A stretch of DNA of 64,000 nucleotides from Solimonas fluminis (GTDB lineage Bacteria; Pseudomonadota; Gammaproteobacteria; Nevskiales; Nevskiaceae), in the NCBI RefSeq assembly GCF_002930645.1, contig NZ_PSNW01000009.1, forward strand, positions 62,001-126,000, read 5' to 3'. The translations under genes were made by a program, and so were the position numbers. The notes beneath the pieces were generated by a model. It made no database searches, was not told the DNA's origin, and saw nothing but the letters and a program-made list of their open reading frames with translations. The first letter of the stretch is position 1; each line of letters begins with the position of its first letter. Below, piece by piece: positions 30,082 through 39,279 of the stretch.

Positions 30082-30963
30082 ATGACCGCTGCACTCCCAC
30101 TGCATAAGCTGACCGCTGCCTACGAGCGCTATGGCCGGCGCCTGCCGCCGCTGGCCAACCTGCTGCTGCTGGCGCTGATCGCGGCCACCCTGGCCCGCCT
30201 GGCCTGGACCCTCCTGCCGGTTCCGGAGGAAGGCCGCTGGCGCCCGGCCCCGACCGCGCCGGTGCAGCCGGCCGCGCAGGCCGCCCCAGGGCCCTTCAAC
30301 GTCGAGCGGCTGGTCGGCGCCAGCCTGTTCGGCAGCTACCAGGCCGTCCCCGGTTCCGCCGACCTGAACAACGCCCCGGAGACCCGCCTGAACCTGACCC
30401 TGCTCGGCATCCTGGCCGACCGCGGCGAGCAGGCATCGCGGGCCCTCATCTCGGACGGCTCCGGCGAGGAGAAGCCCTATGCCGTGGGCGACGATATCGC
30501 CCGTGGCGTGACCCTGGAAGCCATCTTCCCCGACCGCGTGATCCTGATGCGCAACGGCAAGGCCGAAACCCTGCGCCTGAACAAGGACCAGCCGGGCAGT
30601 TCGGTCGCCGCGACCGCGCCGGCCGGACCGGCCAGCATGGACAGCGGCACGGCCGCCACCCTGGCCGCGGCCCGCGACCAGATCCTGCAGGACCCCTCGC
30701 GGGCCTCCGAGTACATCCGCGTGCAGCCCGCCAGCGTCAACGGCCAGCTGCGCGGCTACCGCGTCTACCCGGGCCGCGAGCGCGGCCTGTTCAACGATGT
30801 CGGCCTGCGGCCCGGTGACGTGGTCACCGCGGTCAATGGCATAGAATTGGACAACGCCCAGAAGGCCCTGCAGATGCTCAACGACCTGAGCCGGGCCAGC
30901 AATTTCGCCCTGACCGTCGACCGCGGCGGCCAGGCGCAAACCGTCAACGTCACGCTGAACTAG
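30082..30963 (+). CDS. gspC: Type II secretion inner-membrane protein GspC
   Basis: A 293-residue bitopic protein. A short cytoplasmic tail is followed by a membrane helix (LANLLLLALIAATLARLAWT), then the homology region (NVERLVGASLFGSYQ, LNLTLLGILADRGEQASRAL). A C-terminal PDZ domain ends it (LRGYRVYPGRERGLFNDVGL, RPGDVVTAVNGIELDN). GspC links the inner-membrane platform to the GspD secretin. It is the first gene of gspCDEF, eight bases before gspD. Confidence 0.92.
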   Translation: MTAALPLHKLTAAYERYGRRLPPLANLLLLALIAATLARLAWTLLPVPEEGRWRPAPTAPVQPAAQAAPGPFNVERLVGASLFGSYQAVPGSADLNNAPETRLNLTLLGILADRGEQASRALISDGSGEEKPYAVGDDIARGVTLEAIFPDRVILMRNGKAETLRLNKDQPGSSVAATAPAGPASMDSGTAATLAAARDQILQDPSRASEYIRVQPASVNGQLRGYRVYPGRERGLFNDVGLRPGDVVTAVNGIELDNAQKALQMLNDLSRASNFALTVDRGGQAQTVNVTLN

Positions 30964-30971
30964 CCATCTCA

Positions 30972-33038
30972 ATGACCCTGCTCAAACTTGCGACGCGCGC
31001 CGCCCTGCTGGGCCTTGCCCTGGCTGCGCTGCCGGTGCGCGCCGACGTGACCCTGAACCTGAAGGACGCGGAGATCAGCACGCTGATCGCCACGGTCAGC
31101 GAGGTCACCGGCAAGAACTTCATCGTCGACAGCCGCGTCAAGGGCAAGGTCACGGTCATCTCGTCCTCGCCGATGTCGGCGGACGGCCTCTACGAGACCT
31201 TCCTGGCGGTGCTGGCGGTCAACGGCTTCGCCGCCGTGCCCAACGGCGACACGATCAAGATCATCCCGGAAACCAATGCCCGCTGGGAAGGCTCGGCCTA
31301 CAGCGGCGAGGCCGGCGGCCTGGCCAAGGACGAGGTCGTCACCAAGGTCTTTCCGGTGCAGAACGTCTCCGCCACGCAGCTGGTGCCGATCCTGCGTCCG
31401 ATGATCCCGCAGTGGGGTCACCTGGGCGCCTACCAGCCCTCCAACATCCTGATCATCTCCGACCGCGCCGCCAACGTGCGCCGCCTGGAGCAGCTGATCC
31501 GCCAGATGGACCAGGTCGGCGACCGCGAGATCGAGAGCTTCCGCCTGGAGAATGCCTCGGCCTCCGAGGTGGTGCGCATCCTCACCACGCTGACGCAGCA
31601 GGACAAGCAGGCCGACCCAAGCATGCGCCAGACCTCGATCATCGCCGACGAGCGCAGCAACTCGGTGCTGATCGGCGGCGACCGGGCCGAGCGCCAGAAG
31701 TACCGCGAGATCATCCGCCAGCTCGACCAGCCCGTTACCGACGGCGGCTCGACGCAGGTGGTCTACCTGCGCTTCGCTACCGCGGAGAACCTCGCGCCGA
31801 TCCTGGAAGGCTATGCCCAGCAGGTGCAGAGCACCGACGGCAAGAGCAGCACCGGCGGCAGCGCACCCGCCTCGGCACCCGCATCCTCGGGCAGCGCCGG
31901 CGGCGGCCGCGACGGCATCCGCGTGCTGTCGGACAAGGACACCAATGCCCTGATCATCACCGCGCCGCCCAAGGCGATGCGGCAGATCCGCGACGTCATC
32001 GCCCAGCTCGACATCCAGCGCTCGCAGGTGCTGGTGGAAGCGATCATCGCCGAGGTCAGCGCCACCACCAGCAGCCAGCTCGGCGTCGATTGGGCCGTGT
32101 TCAACAAGGAGCGCATCGCCGCCGCGGGCATCCTCAATCCCAGCACCTCGCAGGCCCTGACCAACGCCGCCACGGCGCTGTCCGGCAGCAGTTCCAGCAG
32201 CAACTCCACCACCGCGGCCCTGTCGCTGCTGGGCCTGGGCGCCACCGCGGCCGGCGGCATCATCAACGAGAACGGCACCAGCTTCGCGCTGCTGCTCAAG
32301 GCCCTGAAGGGCGACGGCAACACCAACATCCTGTCCACGCCGACGCTGCTGACCATGGACAACGAGGAGGCCAAGTTCTCGGTGGGCCAGGAAGTGCCCT
32401 TCCTCACCGGCAGCTTCAGCAATACGGGCTCGACCAGCGGATCGGTCAACCCCTTCCAGACGATCGAGCGCAAGGACGTGGGCCTGACCCTGGGCGTGAC
32501 GCCCCAGATCAACGAGGGCAACGTGGTGAAGCTCAAGATCGACATGGAGTCGTCGAGCCTCACCGCCAGCTCCAGCAGCACGCTGCAGCAGACCACCAAC
32601 AAGCGCACGCTGACCAACACCGTGGTGGTCGATACCGGGCAGATCCTGGTGATCGGCGGCCTGACCGACGACAAGCTGACGGACTCCAAGAACCAGGTGC
32701 CCTTCCTGGGCGACATCCCGCTGCTGGGCAACCTGTTCAAGGCCCGCGCGACCAGCAAGGAAAAGAGCAACCTGATGGTCTTCATCCGGCCCACGATCCT
32801 GCGCAAGCAGGAGGATGCGGACTACTACACGCGCAAGAAGTACGACTCCCTGCGCCAGGCCCAGCTCGAGGCGGCACGCATCACCCAGACCAACCGCCGC
32901 CAGCAGCCGGTGCTGCTGCCCTTCGACAAGCTGATGGGCGACGTGCCGCCGGCACCGCCGGTCGCGGAGCAGACGCCGCCGCCGCCCGCCGTGGCCGGCC
33001 AGGCCCGTCCGCAGCCGCCCGCCCCGCCGACCAACTGA
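30972..33038 (+). CDS. gspD: Type II secretion secretin GspD
   Basis: A 688-residue outer-membrane channel. After a signal peptide (KLATRAALLGLALAALPVRA) come the N0 domain (LNLKDAEISTLIATVSEVTG) and N1-N3 domains, with a Ser/Gly/Ala-rich loop near residues 290-310. The secretin core follows (VEAIIAEVSATTSSQLGVDW, ILSTPTLLTMDNEEAKFSVG, QEVPFLTG, VVVDTGQILVIGGLTDD, VPFLGDIPLLGNLF). It ends in a Pro/Ala-rich tail. A pilotin-binding S-domain is not evident. Confidence 0.95.
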   Translation: MTLLKLATRAALLGLALAALPVRADVTLNLKDAEISTLIATVSEVTGKNFIVDSRVKGKVTVISSSPMSADGLYETFLAVLAVNGFAAVPNGDTIKIIPETNARWEGSAYSGEAGGLAKDEVVTKVFPVQNVSATQLVPILRPMIPQWGHLGAYQPSNILIISDRAANVRRLEQLIRQMDQVGDREIESFRLENASASEVVRILTTLTQQDKQADPSMRQTSIIADERSNSVLIGGDRAERQKYREIIRQLDQPVTDGGSTQVVYLRFATAENLAPILEGYAQQVQSTDGKSSTGGSAPASAPASSGSAGGGRDGIRVLSDKDTNALIITAPPKAMRQIRDVIAQLDIQRSQVLVEAIIAEVSATTSSQLGVDWAVFNKERIAAAGILNPSTSQALTNAATALSGSSSSSNSTTAALSLLGLGATAAGGIINENGTSFALLLKALKGDGNTNILSTPTLLTMDNEEAKFSVGQEVPFLTGSFSNTGSTSGSVNPFQTIERKDVGLTLGVTPQINEGNVVKLKIDMESSSLTASSSSTLQQTTNKRTLTNTVVVDTGQILVIGGLTDDKLTDSKNQVPFLGDIPLLGNLFKARATSKEKSNLMVFIRPTILRKQEDADYYTRKKYDSLRQAQLEAARITQTNRRQQPVLLPFDKLMGDVPPAPPVAEQTPPPPAVAGQARPQPPAPPTN

Positions 33039-33051
33039 GGGGCGGTCGCCG

Positions 33052-34536
33052 ATGGAATCCGCACTGCGGCGCCCGCCGTTCGCCTTTGCCAAGCGCCACG
33101 GCCTGATCGTCACCGAGGACCAGGGCGAGCATGTGCTGGTCGCCGCGCGCCCCGGCGCCGGGGTGGATGCGATCCAGGAAACCCGCCGCTTCGTCGGCCG
33201 GCCGCTGCGCCTGCAGAACGTCAGCGCGCAGGAGTTCGACGCACTGCTGCAGAAGACCTACGAAGGCCAGACCTCCGCCACCAGCAGCCTGATGGACGGG
33301 CTCGGCGAGGAAGAGGCCGACCTCGGTTCCCTCGCCCAGGCCCTGAGCGAGAACCAGGACCTGCTGGAATCCAGCGACGACGCGCCGGTGATCAAGTTCA
33401 TCAACGGCCTGCTGGTGGAGGCGATCAAGGAAAATGCCTCCGACATCCACATCGAGAGCTTCGAGAGCCGCCTGCAGATCCGCTTCCGGGTCGACGGCGT
33501 GCTGCGCGAGGTCATGTCCCCTCCCAAGCAGCTGGCACCGCGCCTGGTATCGCGCATCAAGGTCATGGCCAAGCTCGACATCGCCGAGAAGCGCCTGCCG
33601 CAGGACGGCCGCATCTCGCGCGCCTTCGGCGGCCGCAAGGTCGACCTGCGCGTCTCCACGATCCCCACCGGCGCGCACAACGAACGCGTGGTGCTGCGTA
33701 TCCTCGACAAGCAAGCCGAGCGCCTGGACCTGGAGCAGCTGGGCCTGGACGAGGAGCAGATCGCCGTGCTGCGCCGGATCCTGTTCCGCCCCTACGGCAT
33801 CATGCTGGTCACCGGCCCCACCGGCTCGGGCAAGACCACCACGCTGTACTCCGGCCTGTCGGTGCTCAATGACCGCAGCCGCAACATCATGACGGTCGAG
33901 GATCCGATCGAGTACTACATCGACGGCATCGGCCAGACGCAGGTCAACACCAAGGTCGAGATGACCTTCGCGCGCGGACTGCGCGCCATCCTGCGCCAGG
34001 ACCCGGACGTGGTGATGGTGGGCGAAATCCGCGACCTGGAAACGGCGCAGATCGCCGTGCAGGCTTCGCAGACCGGCCACCTCGTGCTGTCCACCCTGCA
34101 CACCAACACCGCCGTGGGCGCCGTCACGCGCCTGCGCGACATGGGCGTGGAGCCCTACCAGCTCTCCTCCTCGCTGATCGGCCTGATGGCGCAGCGCCTG
34201 GTGCGCTCCCTGTGCCGGCATTGCAAGGAGCCCTACGAGGCCAGCGTCACGGAAAAGGAACAGCTGGGCGTGGAGCTGGCGCCGCCGCTGACGCTGTACA
34301 AGCCGGTCGGCTGCCCGGCCTGCCGGCATACCGGCTTCCTCGGACGCAGCGGCATCCACGAGATCATCGAGATCGACCGCCAGCTGGAGACGATGATCCA
34401 CGACGAAGCCTCCGAGCAGGCCATGGAGACCTACGCCCGCACGCGCGGCCCCGGCATCGTCCAGTCTGGCCGCAACAAGGTGCTGAACGGCCAGACCACG
34501 CTGCGCGAAGTGCTGCGTGTGACGATCGAAGACTGA
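33052..34536 (+). CDS. gspE: Type II secretion ATPase GspE
   Basis: A 494-residue cytoplasmic ATPase powering pseudopilus assembly. Walker A is GPTGSGKTTTLYSGL (about residue 255), the Asp box is NIMTVEDPIEYY, and Walker B is DVVMVGEIRDLETAQIA. The His box is HLVLSTLHTNTAVGAVTRL. A tetracysteine zinc site is complete (LCRHCKEP ... GCPACRHTG). The N-terminal domain is about 100 residues. It starts 13 bases after gspD. Confidence 0.96.
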   Translation: MESALRRPPFAFAKRHGLIVTEDQGEHVLVAARPGAGVDAIQETRRFVGRPLRLQNVSAQEFDALLQKTYEGQTSATSSLMDGLGEEEADLGSLAQALSENQDLLESSDDAPVIKFINGLLVEAIKENASDIHIESFESRLQIRFRVDGVLREVMSPPKQLAPRLVSRIKVMAKLDIAEKRLPQDGRISRAFGGRKVDLRVSTIPTGAHNERVVLRILDKQAERLDLEQLGLDEEQIAVLRRILFRPYGIMLVTGPTGSGKTTTLYSGLSVLNDRSRNIMTVEDPIEYYIDGIGQTQVNTKVEMTFARGLRAILRQDPDVVMVGEIRDLETAQIAVQASQTGHLVLSTLHTNTAVGAVTRLRDMGVEPYQLSSSLIGLMAQRLVRSLCRHCKEPYEASVTEKEQLGVELAPPLTLYKPVGCPACRHTGFLGRSGIHEIIEIDRQLETMIHDEASEQAMETYARTRGPGIVQSGRNKVLNGQTTLREVLRVTIED

Positions 34537-34554
34537 TGGATGCCTTGACGCGCC

Positions 34555-35769
34555 ATGTCGGCATTTGAATACAGCGCGCTCGACGCCCGCGGCCGGCAGG
34601 TCAAGGGTCTGATCGAGGGCGATACCGCCCGCCAGGCGCGGCAGATGCTGCGCGACCGCGGCCTGTCGCCGCTGGACGTCATCGAGGTCGCGGAGCGCCG
34701 CTCCTCCGGCGGCATGCCGTTCCAGCGCGGCGGCGGCATCAGCCATACCGAACTGTCGCTGTTCACCCGCCAGCTGGCGATCCTGGTCCGCTCCGGCCTG
34801 CCGCTGGACGAGGCGCTGACGGCCGTCTCGGAGCAAAGCGAGAGCAAGCGCGTGCAGCGCATCGCGCTGGGCGTGCGGTCCGGCGTCGTGGAGGGCAACA
34901 CGCTGGCGATGTCGCTCAACCAGTTCCCCAATGCCTTCCCGCCGCTGTTCCGCGCCACCATCGAGGCCGGCGAGCAGTCCGGCAAGCTGGATTACATCCT
35001 GGAGCGCCTGGCCGAGTACGTGGAAAAGCGCCAGGCCATGCGCAGCAAGATCATGCTGGCAGCCTTCTACCCCGCGATCCTGACCATGGTCGCCATCGGC
35101 GTGGTGCTGGTGCTGCTGACCTACGTCGTACCGCAGGTCGTGGCGGTGTTCGACAGCATCGACACCGAACTGCCGCCGCTGACCCGCGGCCTGATCGCCA
35201 CCTCCGGCTTCCTGCGCGAGTACGGCATCTACCTGATCGCCCTGATCGCCGCCGGTGCCGTGATGTTCGCGCGCATGATGCGCGCCGACGCCTTCCGGCG
35301 GAAAGTGCACCGTTTCGTCCTTCGCCTGCCCCTGGTCGGACGCCTGACCCGCGGCGCCAATACCGGGCGCTTCACCCGCACGCTGGGCATCCTGTTCGGC
35401 AGCGGCGTGCCGATCCTGGATGCCATGCGCATCGGCACCCAGGTGGTGAGCAACCTGCCGATGAAGGAAGCCATCGAGGAAGCCGCGATCAAGGTGCGCG
35501 AGGGTGCCACGCTGTCGCGCTCGCTCAATGCCAGCAAGCTGTTCCCGCCGATCACGATCCACCTGATCGCCAGCGGCGAGACCTCCGGCAAGCTCGACGA
35601 GATGCTGGACCGCTCCGCCGAGAACCAGGAGCGCGAGGTCGAGACCCTGGTGGCCGCGATGATGGGCATCTTCGAACCGGTGCTGATCCTGGCGATGGGC
35701 GGCGTGGTGCTGCTGATCGTGCTCGCGATCCTGCTGCCGATCTTCGACCTGAACAACCTGGTCAAGTGA
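34555..35769 (+). CDS. gspF: Type II secretion platform protein GspF
   Basis: A 404-residue polytopic inner-membrane protein with two T2SSF domains (LSLFTRQLAILVRSGLPLDE and GRFTRTLGILFGSGVPILDA) and three membrane segments (about residues 170-190, 220-240 and 372-396). It anchors GspE and helps pseudopilin extraction. It ends the visible gsp genes. The pseudopilin genes that usually follow (gspG onward) are absent; a repeat element and a TSUP gene come next. Confidence 0.95.
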   Translation: MSAFEYSALDARGRQVKGLIEGDTARQARQMLRDRGLSPLDVIEVAERRSSGGMPFQRGGGISHTELSLFTRQLAILVRSGLPLDEALTAVSEQSESKRVQRIALGVRSGVVEGNTLAMSLNQFPNAFPPLFRATIEAGEQSGKLDYILERLAEYVEKRQAMRSKIMLAAFYPAILTMVAIGVVLVLLTYVVPQVVAVFDSIDTELPPLTRGLIATSGFLREYGIYLIALIAAGAVMFARMMRADAFRRKVHRFVLRLPLVGRLTRGANTGRFTRTLGILFGSGVPILDAMRIGTQVVSNLPMKEAIEEAAIKVREGATLSRSLNASKLFPPITIHLIASGETSGKLDEMLDRSAENQEREVETLVAAMMGIFEPVLILAMGGVVLLIVLAILLPIFDLNNLVK

Positions 35770-35775
35770 AGGCGC

Positions 35776-35823
35776 GAGCAGCGTGGAGGGGCCCCACGTA
35801 GTGGGGATCCTCGCGTCGCGAGT
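35776..35823. repeat. Third copy of the GAGCAGCGTG repeat, after gspF
   Basis: Begins seven bases after the gspF stop: GAGCAGCGTGGAGGGGCCCC, then a CCCCAC-GTA-GTGGGG hairpin, GATCCTCGCG and a TCGCGAGT end. It matches the two elements in the infA-clpA spacer over about 48 bases, with arm changes that keep pairing. It lies where the gsp operon ends and may act as a terminator or mark a rearrangement. Confidence 0.6.
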
Positions 35824-35848
35824 CGCCGCATCTCTCCCCATTCCCCCC

Positions 35849-36610
35849 GTGCTCGAAACCCTCACCCTCCTCCTCACCGGCTTCGCCGCCAGCTTCTTCT
35901 CGGCCCTGGCCGGGGGCGGCGCAGGCCTGCTGCAGTTTCCCGCGCTGGTGCTGCTGGGCCTGTCCTTCGCCGCCGCGGTGGCCACGCACAAGGTGGCGGT
36001 GGTGGCGCTCGGCGTAGGCTCCACCGCGAGGCACCTGCGCGAGGGCGGCATCGACTGGCGTTTCCTGGGGCTCTGCACGCTGCTGGGCCTGCCGGGCGTG
36101 GTTTTCGGCACGCGCCTGGCCTTCGGGATTCCCGATCACGTCGGCAACGTCGTGTTCGGCTGCGTCAACATCGGCATGGGCCTGTACTCGATCTGGCGCC
36201 CTGCCCTGGGCCTGCACCCGGCGCCGCGCAACCGCGAGGGCCGGGGTCTGCGCTGGGGCTGCCTCTGGGTGTTCGTCGTCGGCTGGCTGACGGGGCTGGT
36301 GCCCTCGGGACCCGGCGTGTTCTCCACCCTGCTGTTCCTGCTGTGGTTCGGCTTCGACTACCGCCAGGCCGTGGCCCAGACCATGATCATGGTGGGCCTG
36401 TTCTGGAATGCAGCGGGCGCGTTGACCGCGGCCGTCGCGGGGCCGGTGATGTGGGCCTGGATTCCGGCCCTGGTGATCGGCGGCCTGCTCGGCGGCTACC
36501 TGGGCTCGCACCTGGGATTGCTGAAGGGAAATCGCTTCATCAAGCGCGCCTACGAATTCCTGACGCTGCTGATGGGTGCCAGCCTGGTCGCGCAGGGCTT
36601 GCTGGGCTGA
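35849..36610 (+). CDS. TSUP family transporter, second copy
   Basis: A membrane protein of about 253 residues, in the TauE/SafE family. The N-terminus is TGFAASFFSALAGGGAGLLQFP, followed by AAAVATHKVAVVALGVGSTA. The second-half repeat is WLTGLVPSGPGVFSTLLFLL. The GTG at 35849 is chosen because the protein then starts directly with the first membrane helix; a GTG at 35783 would add residues encoded by the repeat element. No clear ribosome-binding site is seen. The substrate is unknown. It is distinct from the cys-linked copy at 8690-9487. Confidence 0.85.
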   Translation: MLETLTLLLTGFAASFFSALAGGGAGLLQFPALVLLGLSFAAAVATHKVAVVALGVGSTARHLREGGIDWRFLGLCTLLGLPGVVFGTRLAFGIPDHVGNVVFGCVNIGMGLYSIWRPALGLHPAPRNREGRGLRWGCLWVFVVGWLTGLVPSGPGVFSTLLFLLWFGFDYRQAVAQTMIMVGLFWNAAGALTAAVAGPVMWAWIPALVIGGLLGGYLGSHLGLLKGNRFIKRAYEFLTLLMGASLVAQGLLG

Positions 36611-36641
36611 CGCTGGGCGCCCCCCCCTGGTCCTCGCGGGA

Positions 36642-37691
36642 TCAGGCGGCTTCGGCGCCCGGCGCCGCATCGTCGGCAGGCTTCACCACGCGGCCGAGCA
36701 GGCTGCTGATGCGCGCCGGGATGTCCTGCTCCACGGCCTTGATCGCCACGCCGATGGCATGGGCGAAGGCCAGCGCATCGGCGCTGCCGTGCGACTTGAT
36801 GACGATGCCGGTGAGGCCGGCGAAGCTGGCGCCGTTGTAGTTGCGCGGATCCATGCGGCGGCCCAGCGCCTTGAGCGCGGGCATGGCCGCTACCGCCGCC
36901 GCCTTGGTGAAGACGTTGCGGGTGAACTCTTCCTTCATGAACTGATGGACCAGCTTGGCCACGCCCTCGCCGGTCTTCAGCGCGACGTTGCCGACGAAGC
37001 CGTCGCAGACCACCACATCGACATCGCGCAGGAAGATGCCGTCACCCTCGACGAAGCCGATGTAGTTGAGGCTGGACTGCTGCAGCAGGGACGCCGCCAG
37101 CTTGATCGTGTCGTTGCCCTTGATCTCTTCCTCGCCGATGTTCAGCAGGGCAACCTTGGGCCGCTGGATGCCGTAGGCCGCGGTCACCAGGGCCGAGCCC
37201 ATGACGGCGAACTGCACCAGCTGGTCGGCGCTGCACTCGGCATTGGCGCCCAGGTCCAGCATGTGGACGTGGCCGTTGACCGAGGGGATCGCCGAGATGA
37301 TCGCCGGCCGGTCGATGCCCGGCAGGGTCTTGAGCACGAACTTGGCGGTGGCCATCAGCGCGCCGGTATTGCCGGCGGAGACGGCGGCCCTGGCGCGGCC
37401 TTCCTTGACCAGGTTGATGGCCACGCGCATCGAGGAATCCTTCTTGTTGCGCAGCGCCTTGGAGGGAGGCTCGTCCATCTCCACCACTTCGCTGGCGTGC
37501 TGCAGCACCAGGCGCGGATCGCCGGCATGGTTGCGTTCCGCCAATGCGGCGCGCAGCCGGCCCTCGTCGCCGACCAGGATCAGCTGCAGCTGCGGGTGCT
37601 CCCGCAACGACGACAGAGCGGCGTCCACGGCTACCGGGTAGCCGTGATCGCCGCTCATGGCGTCGATGGCGAGGATGACGGGGGCAGCCAT
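36642..37691 (-). CDS. plsX: Phosphate acyltransferase PlsX
   Basis: A 349-residue enzyme converting acyl-ACP to acyl-phosphate for phospholipid synthesis. Signatures are ILAIDAMSGDHGYPVAVDAA near the N-terminus, ASEVVEMDEPPSKALRNKKD, and CDGFVGNVALKTGEGVAKLV. It ends the yceD-rpmF-plsX operon. The fabH-fabD genes that follow plsX in E. coli are not here; the next gene is a convergent TSUP gene. Confidence 0.97.
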   Translation of the reverse strand: MAAPVILAIDAMSGDHGYPVAVDAALSSLREHPQLQLILVGDEGRLRAALAERNHAGDPRLVLQHASEVVEMDEPPSKALRNKKDSSMRVAINLVKEGRARAAVSAGNTGALMATAKFVLKTLPGIDRPAIISAIPSVNGHVHMLDLGANAECSADQLVQFAVMGSALVTAAYGIQRPKVALLNIGEEEIKGNDTIKLAASLLQQSSLNYIGFVEGDGIFLRDVDVVVCDGFVGNVALKTGEGVAKLVHQFMKEEFTRNVFTKAAAVAAMPALKALGRRMDPRNYNGASFAGLTGIVIKSHGSADALAFAHAIGVAIKAVEQDIPARISSLLGRVVKPADDAAPGAEAA

Positions 37692-37713
37692 GCGGTTGCG
37701 CCCGGATCCGGCC

Positions 37714-37920
37714 TTACTCTTCGGTGCTGTCGGCGGCCGGAGCGGCCGTGTCGATGACCTTCTTGCCGCGGTAGTAGCCGTCGGCGGTCACGTGGTGGCG
37801 CTGGTGCGTCTCACCGGAAGTGGAGTCGACCGACAGCGCAGCCGGCTTGACCTTGTTCTTCCAGTGGGCGTGGCGGTGGCCGCGCATCGCGCGGGACTTC
37901 TTGTCCTGGGAAACTGCCAT
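37714..37920 (-). CDS. rpmF: 50S ribosomal protein L32
   Basis: A 68-residue ribosomal protein, [20 protein letters not shown], followed by [18 protein letters not shown]. It is the zinc-free type (no CxxC pairs). It lies between yceD and plsX in the conserved order and is 22 bases before plsX. Confidence 0.97.
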   Translation of the reverse strand: MAVSQDKKSRAMRGHRHAHWKNKVKPAALSVDSTSGETHQRHHVTADGYYRGKKVIDTAAPAADSTEE

Positions 37921-37958
37921 TGTCTTGCTCCGTCGGGCACAAGGCCCTGCTTACCACT

Positions 37959-38468
37959 TCAATCTGACTTCAACTGCTTCTTCAATGCCGCGAAAGGGTT
38001 TTCCCGACGAGGCTCTTCTTCCACCGGCGCCGCAGCCACGGGCTGCGCCGCAACAATATTTTCGCACGATTCGCAGCGCGGCAGCATCGGCAGGCACAAC
38101 AGCACCTCGTCCTCGATCGCCTCGCGCAGCTGCAGCTCGTCGTCCTCGACCAGCAGCGGCTCGAAATCCTGCATCAGGGCCCGCTCGCTGGCTTCGTCCG
38201 CCACCAGCCGCCAGTCGACTTCCGCCTGCAGCGGCCAGTCGTAGGACTTGCCGCAGCGCTTGCAGGCCAGCGGCAAGGCGCCGCCCAGCGATCCCTGCAG
38301 GGCCACATGGCCCTCGCGGGATTGCGCCTGCAGCGACACCCGGAGCGCCCCGCCGGCATCGGCCAGCAGCTCGACCAGGCGCGGCAGCGACTTCAACGGC
38401 AGGTCGCCGTCGTAGCGCTCCGCCTGCGCGGCGGCACTGGAAACACGGATTCTGGCGGGGATACCCAA
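37959..38468 (-). CDS. yceD: YceD/DUF177 family protein, 23S rRNA accumulation factor
   Basis: A 169-residue cytoplasmic protein with the DUF177 signature LACKRCGKSYDWPLQAEVDW and a second CxxC in LPRCESCENIV. YceD in E. coli affects 23S rRNA accumulation and is always beside rpmF. The start is a TTG at 38468 without a strong ribosome-binding site; no ATG is available upstream in frame. It is divergent from maf. Confidence 0.9.
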   Translation of the reverse strand: MGIPARIRVSSAAAQAERYDGDLPLKSLPRLVELLADAGGALRVSLQAQSREGHVALQGSLGGALPLACKRCGKSYDWPLQAEVDWRLVADEASERALMQDFEPLLVEDDELQLREAIEDEVLLCLPMLPRCESCENIVAAQPVAAAPVEEEPRRENPFAALKKQLKSD

Positions 38469-38564
38469 GGCAAGCGTCCCGAGCTACCCTTCAAAGGGCG
38501 CGCATCATAGTGATCCGCCCCTCAAAAGTCAAAGGCGCCATGGCCGCATATTCCAAGAAATTCA

Positions 38565-39155
38565 ATGGCTAACCCCGCGGCCAACCCTGCGCTGATCCTG
38601 GCCTCGGGCTCCCGCTACCGGGCGGAACTGCTGGGGCGGCTGCAACTCCCCTTCCGTCCCCTGCCCTCGCAGGTGGACGAGACCCCCCAACCCGGGGAGA
38701 ACCCGCGCGAGCTGACCCAGCGCCTGGCCATCGCCAAGGCCCGGGCCCTGGCGCAGGAACACCCGCAGGCCTGGATACTCGGCTCCGACCAGTCCGCCGC
38801 CGCCCAGGGACGCCTGCTCGGCAAGCCGGGCACCCTGGACCGGGCCAGGGAGCAGCTGCAGCTGCTGTCCGGGCAGACCGTGGAGTTCCTGACGGCCGTG
38901 GCACTGGTGCAGGGAACACGGTTGCTGCAGGGGCTGGATGTGACCACCGTGCGTTTCCGGCGCCTGGATGCGGCGACGATCGACCGCTATCTGGCGGCCG
39001 AGCCGGCCCTGGACTGCGCCGGCAGCTTCAAATGCGAGGGCCTGGGCATCAGCCTGTTCGAGGAGATGCGCAGCACCGACCCTACCGGCCTGGTCGGCCT
39101 GCCGCTGATCCGCACGGCCGCGCTGCTCCGGGAAGCGGGCTTCAGGATTCCCTGA
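38565..39155 (+). CDS. Maf/YceF family nucleoside triphosphate pyrophosphatase
   Basis: A 196-residue house-cleaning pyrophosphatase. The Maf motif ILASGSRYRAELLGRLQLPF is followed by PSQVDETPQPGENP, WILGSDQSAA and CAGSFKCEGLGISLFEEM. The SDQSA motif and position next to yceD indicate the YceF subgroup, known for 7-methyl-GTP. It starts just before the CTAACC of the yceD promoter side and is followed by a repeat-rich spacer. Confidence 0.93.
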   Translation: MANPAANPALILASGSRYRAELLGRLQLPFRPLPSQVDETPQPGENPRELTQRLAIAKARALAQEHPQAWILGSDQSAAAQGRLLGKPGTLDRAREQLQLLSGQTVEFLTAVALVQGTRLLQGLDVTTVRFRRLDAATIDRYLAAEPALDCAGSFKCEGLGISLFEEMRSTDPTGLVGLPLIRTAALLREAGFRIP

Positions 39156-39256
39156 ACCCAGGCGGCAAGGAGGAGCTTCCGTGGCCCCTCCATGGCGAGG
39201 CGGCAGCTACCCCATCCAACCCCCACCCAGCCCTCCATGGTCGGGCCTTCGTCGGA

Positions 39257-39279
39257 GCGGATGTCCACCGGACATCCGC
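39257..39279. terminator. Hairpin after maf and the HAD phosphatase gene
   Basis: A perfect stem GCGGATGTCC / GGACATCCGC with loop ACC ends one base before the phosphatase stop codon on the minus side. The same stem core (GGATGTCC) recurs at 49761-49785. No long T run follows, so termination is only a possible role. Degenerate CCTCCATGG motifs lie upstream in the same spacer (39190-39245). Confidence 0.5.

Noticed and set aside
35783-35848. Longer N-terminus for the second TSUP protein
   Set aside because: The extra 22 residues would be encoded by the dispersed repeat element and do not resemble TSUP proteins. The GTG at 35849 fits the family start better.
32881-36111. A minus-strand open frame of about 1,080 codons opposite gspD-E-F
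   Set aside because: It is antisense to three secretion genes with intact catalytic motifs. The composition is not protein-like.
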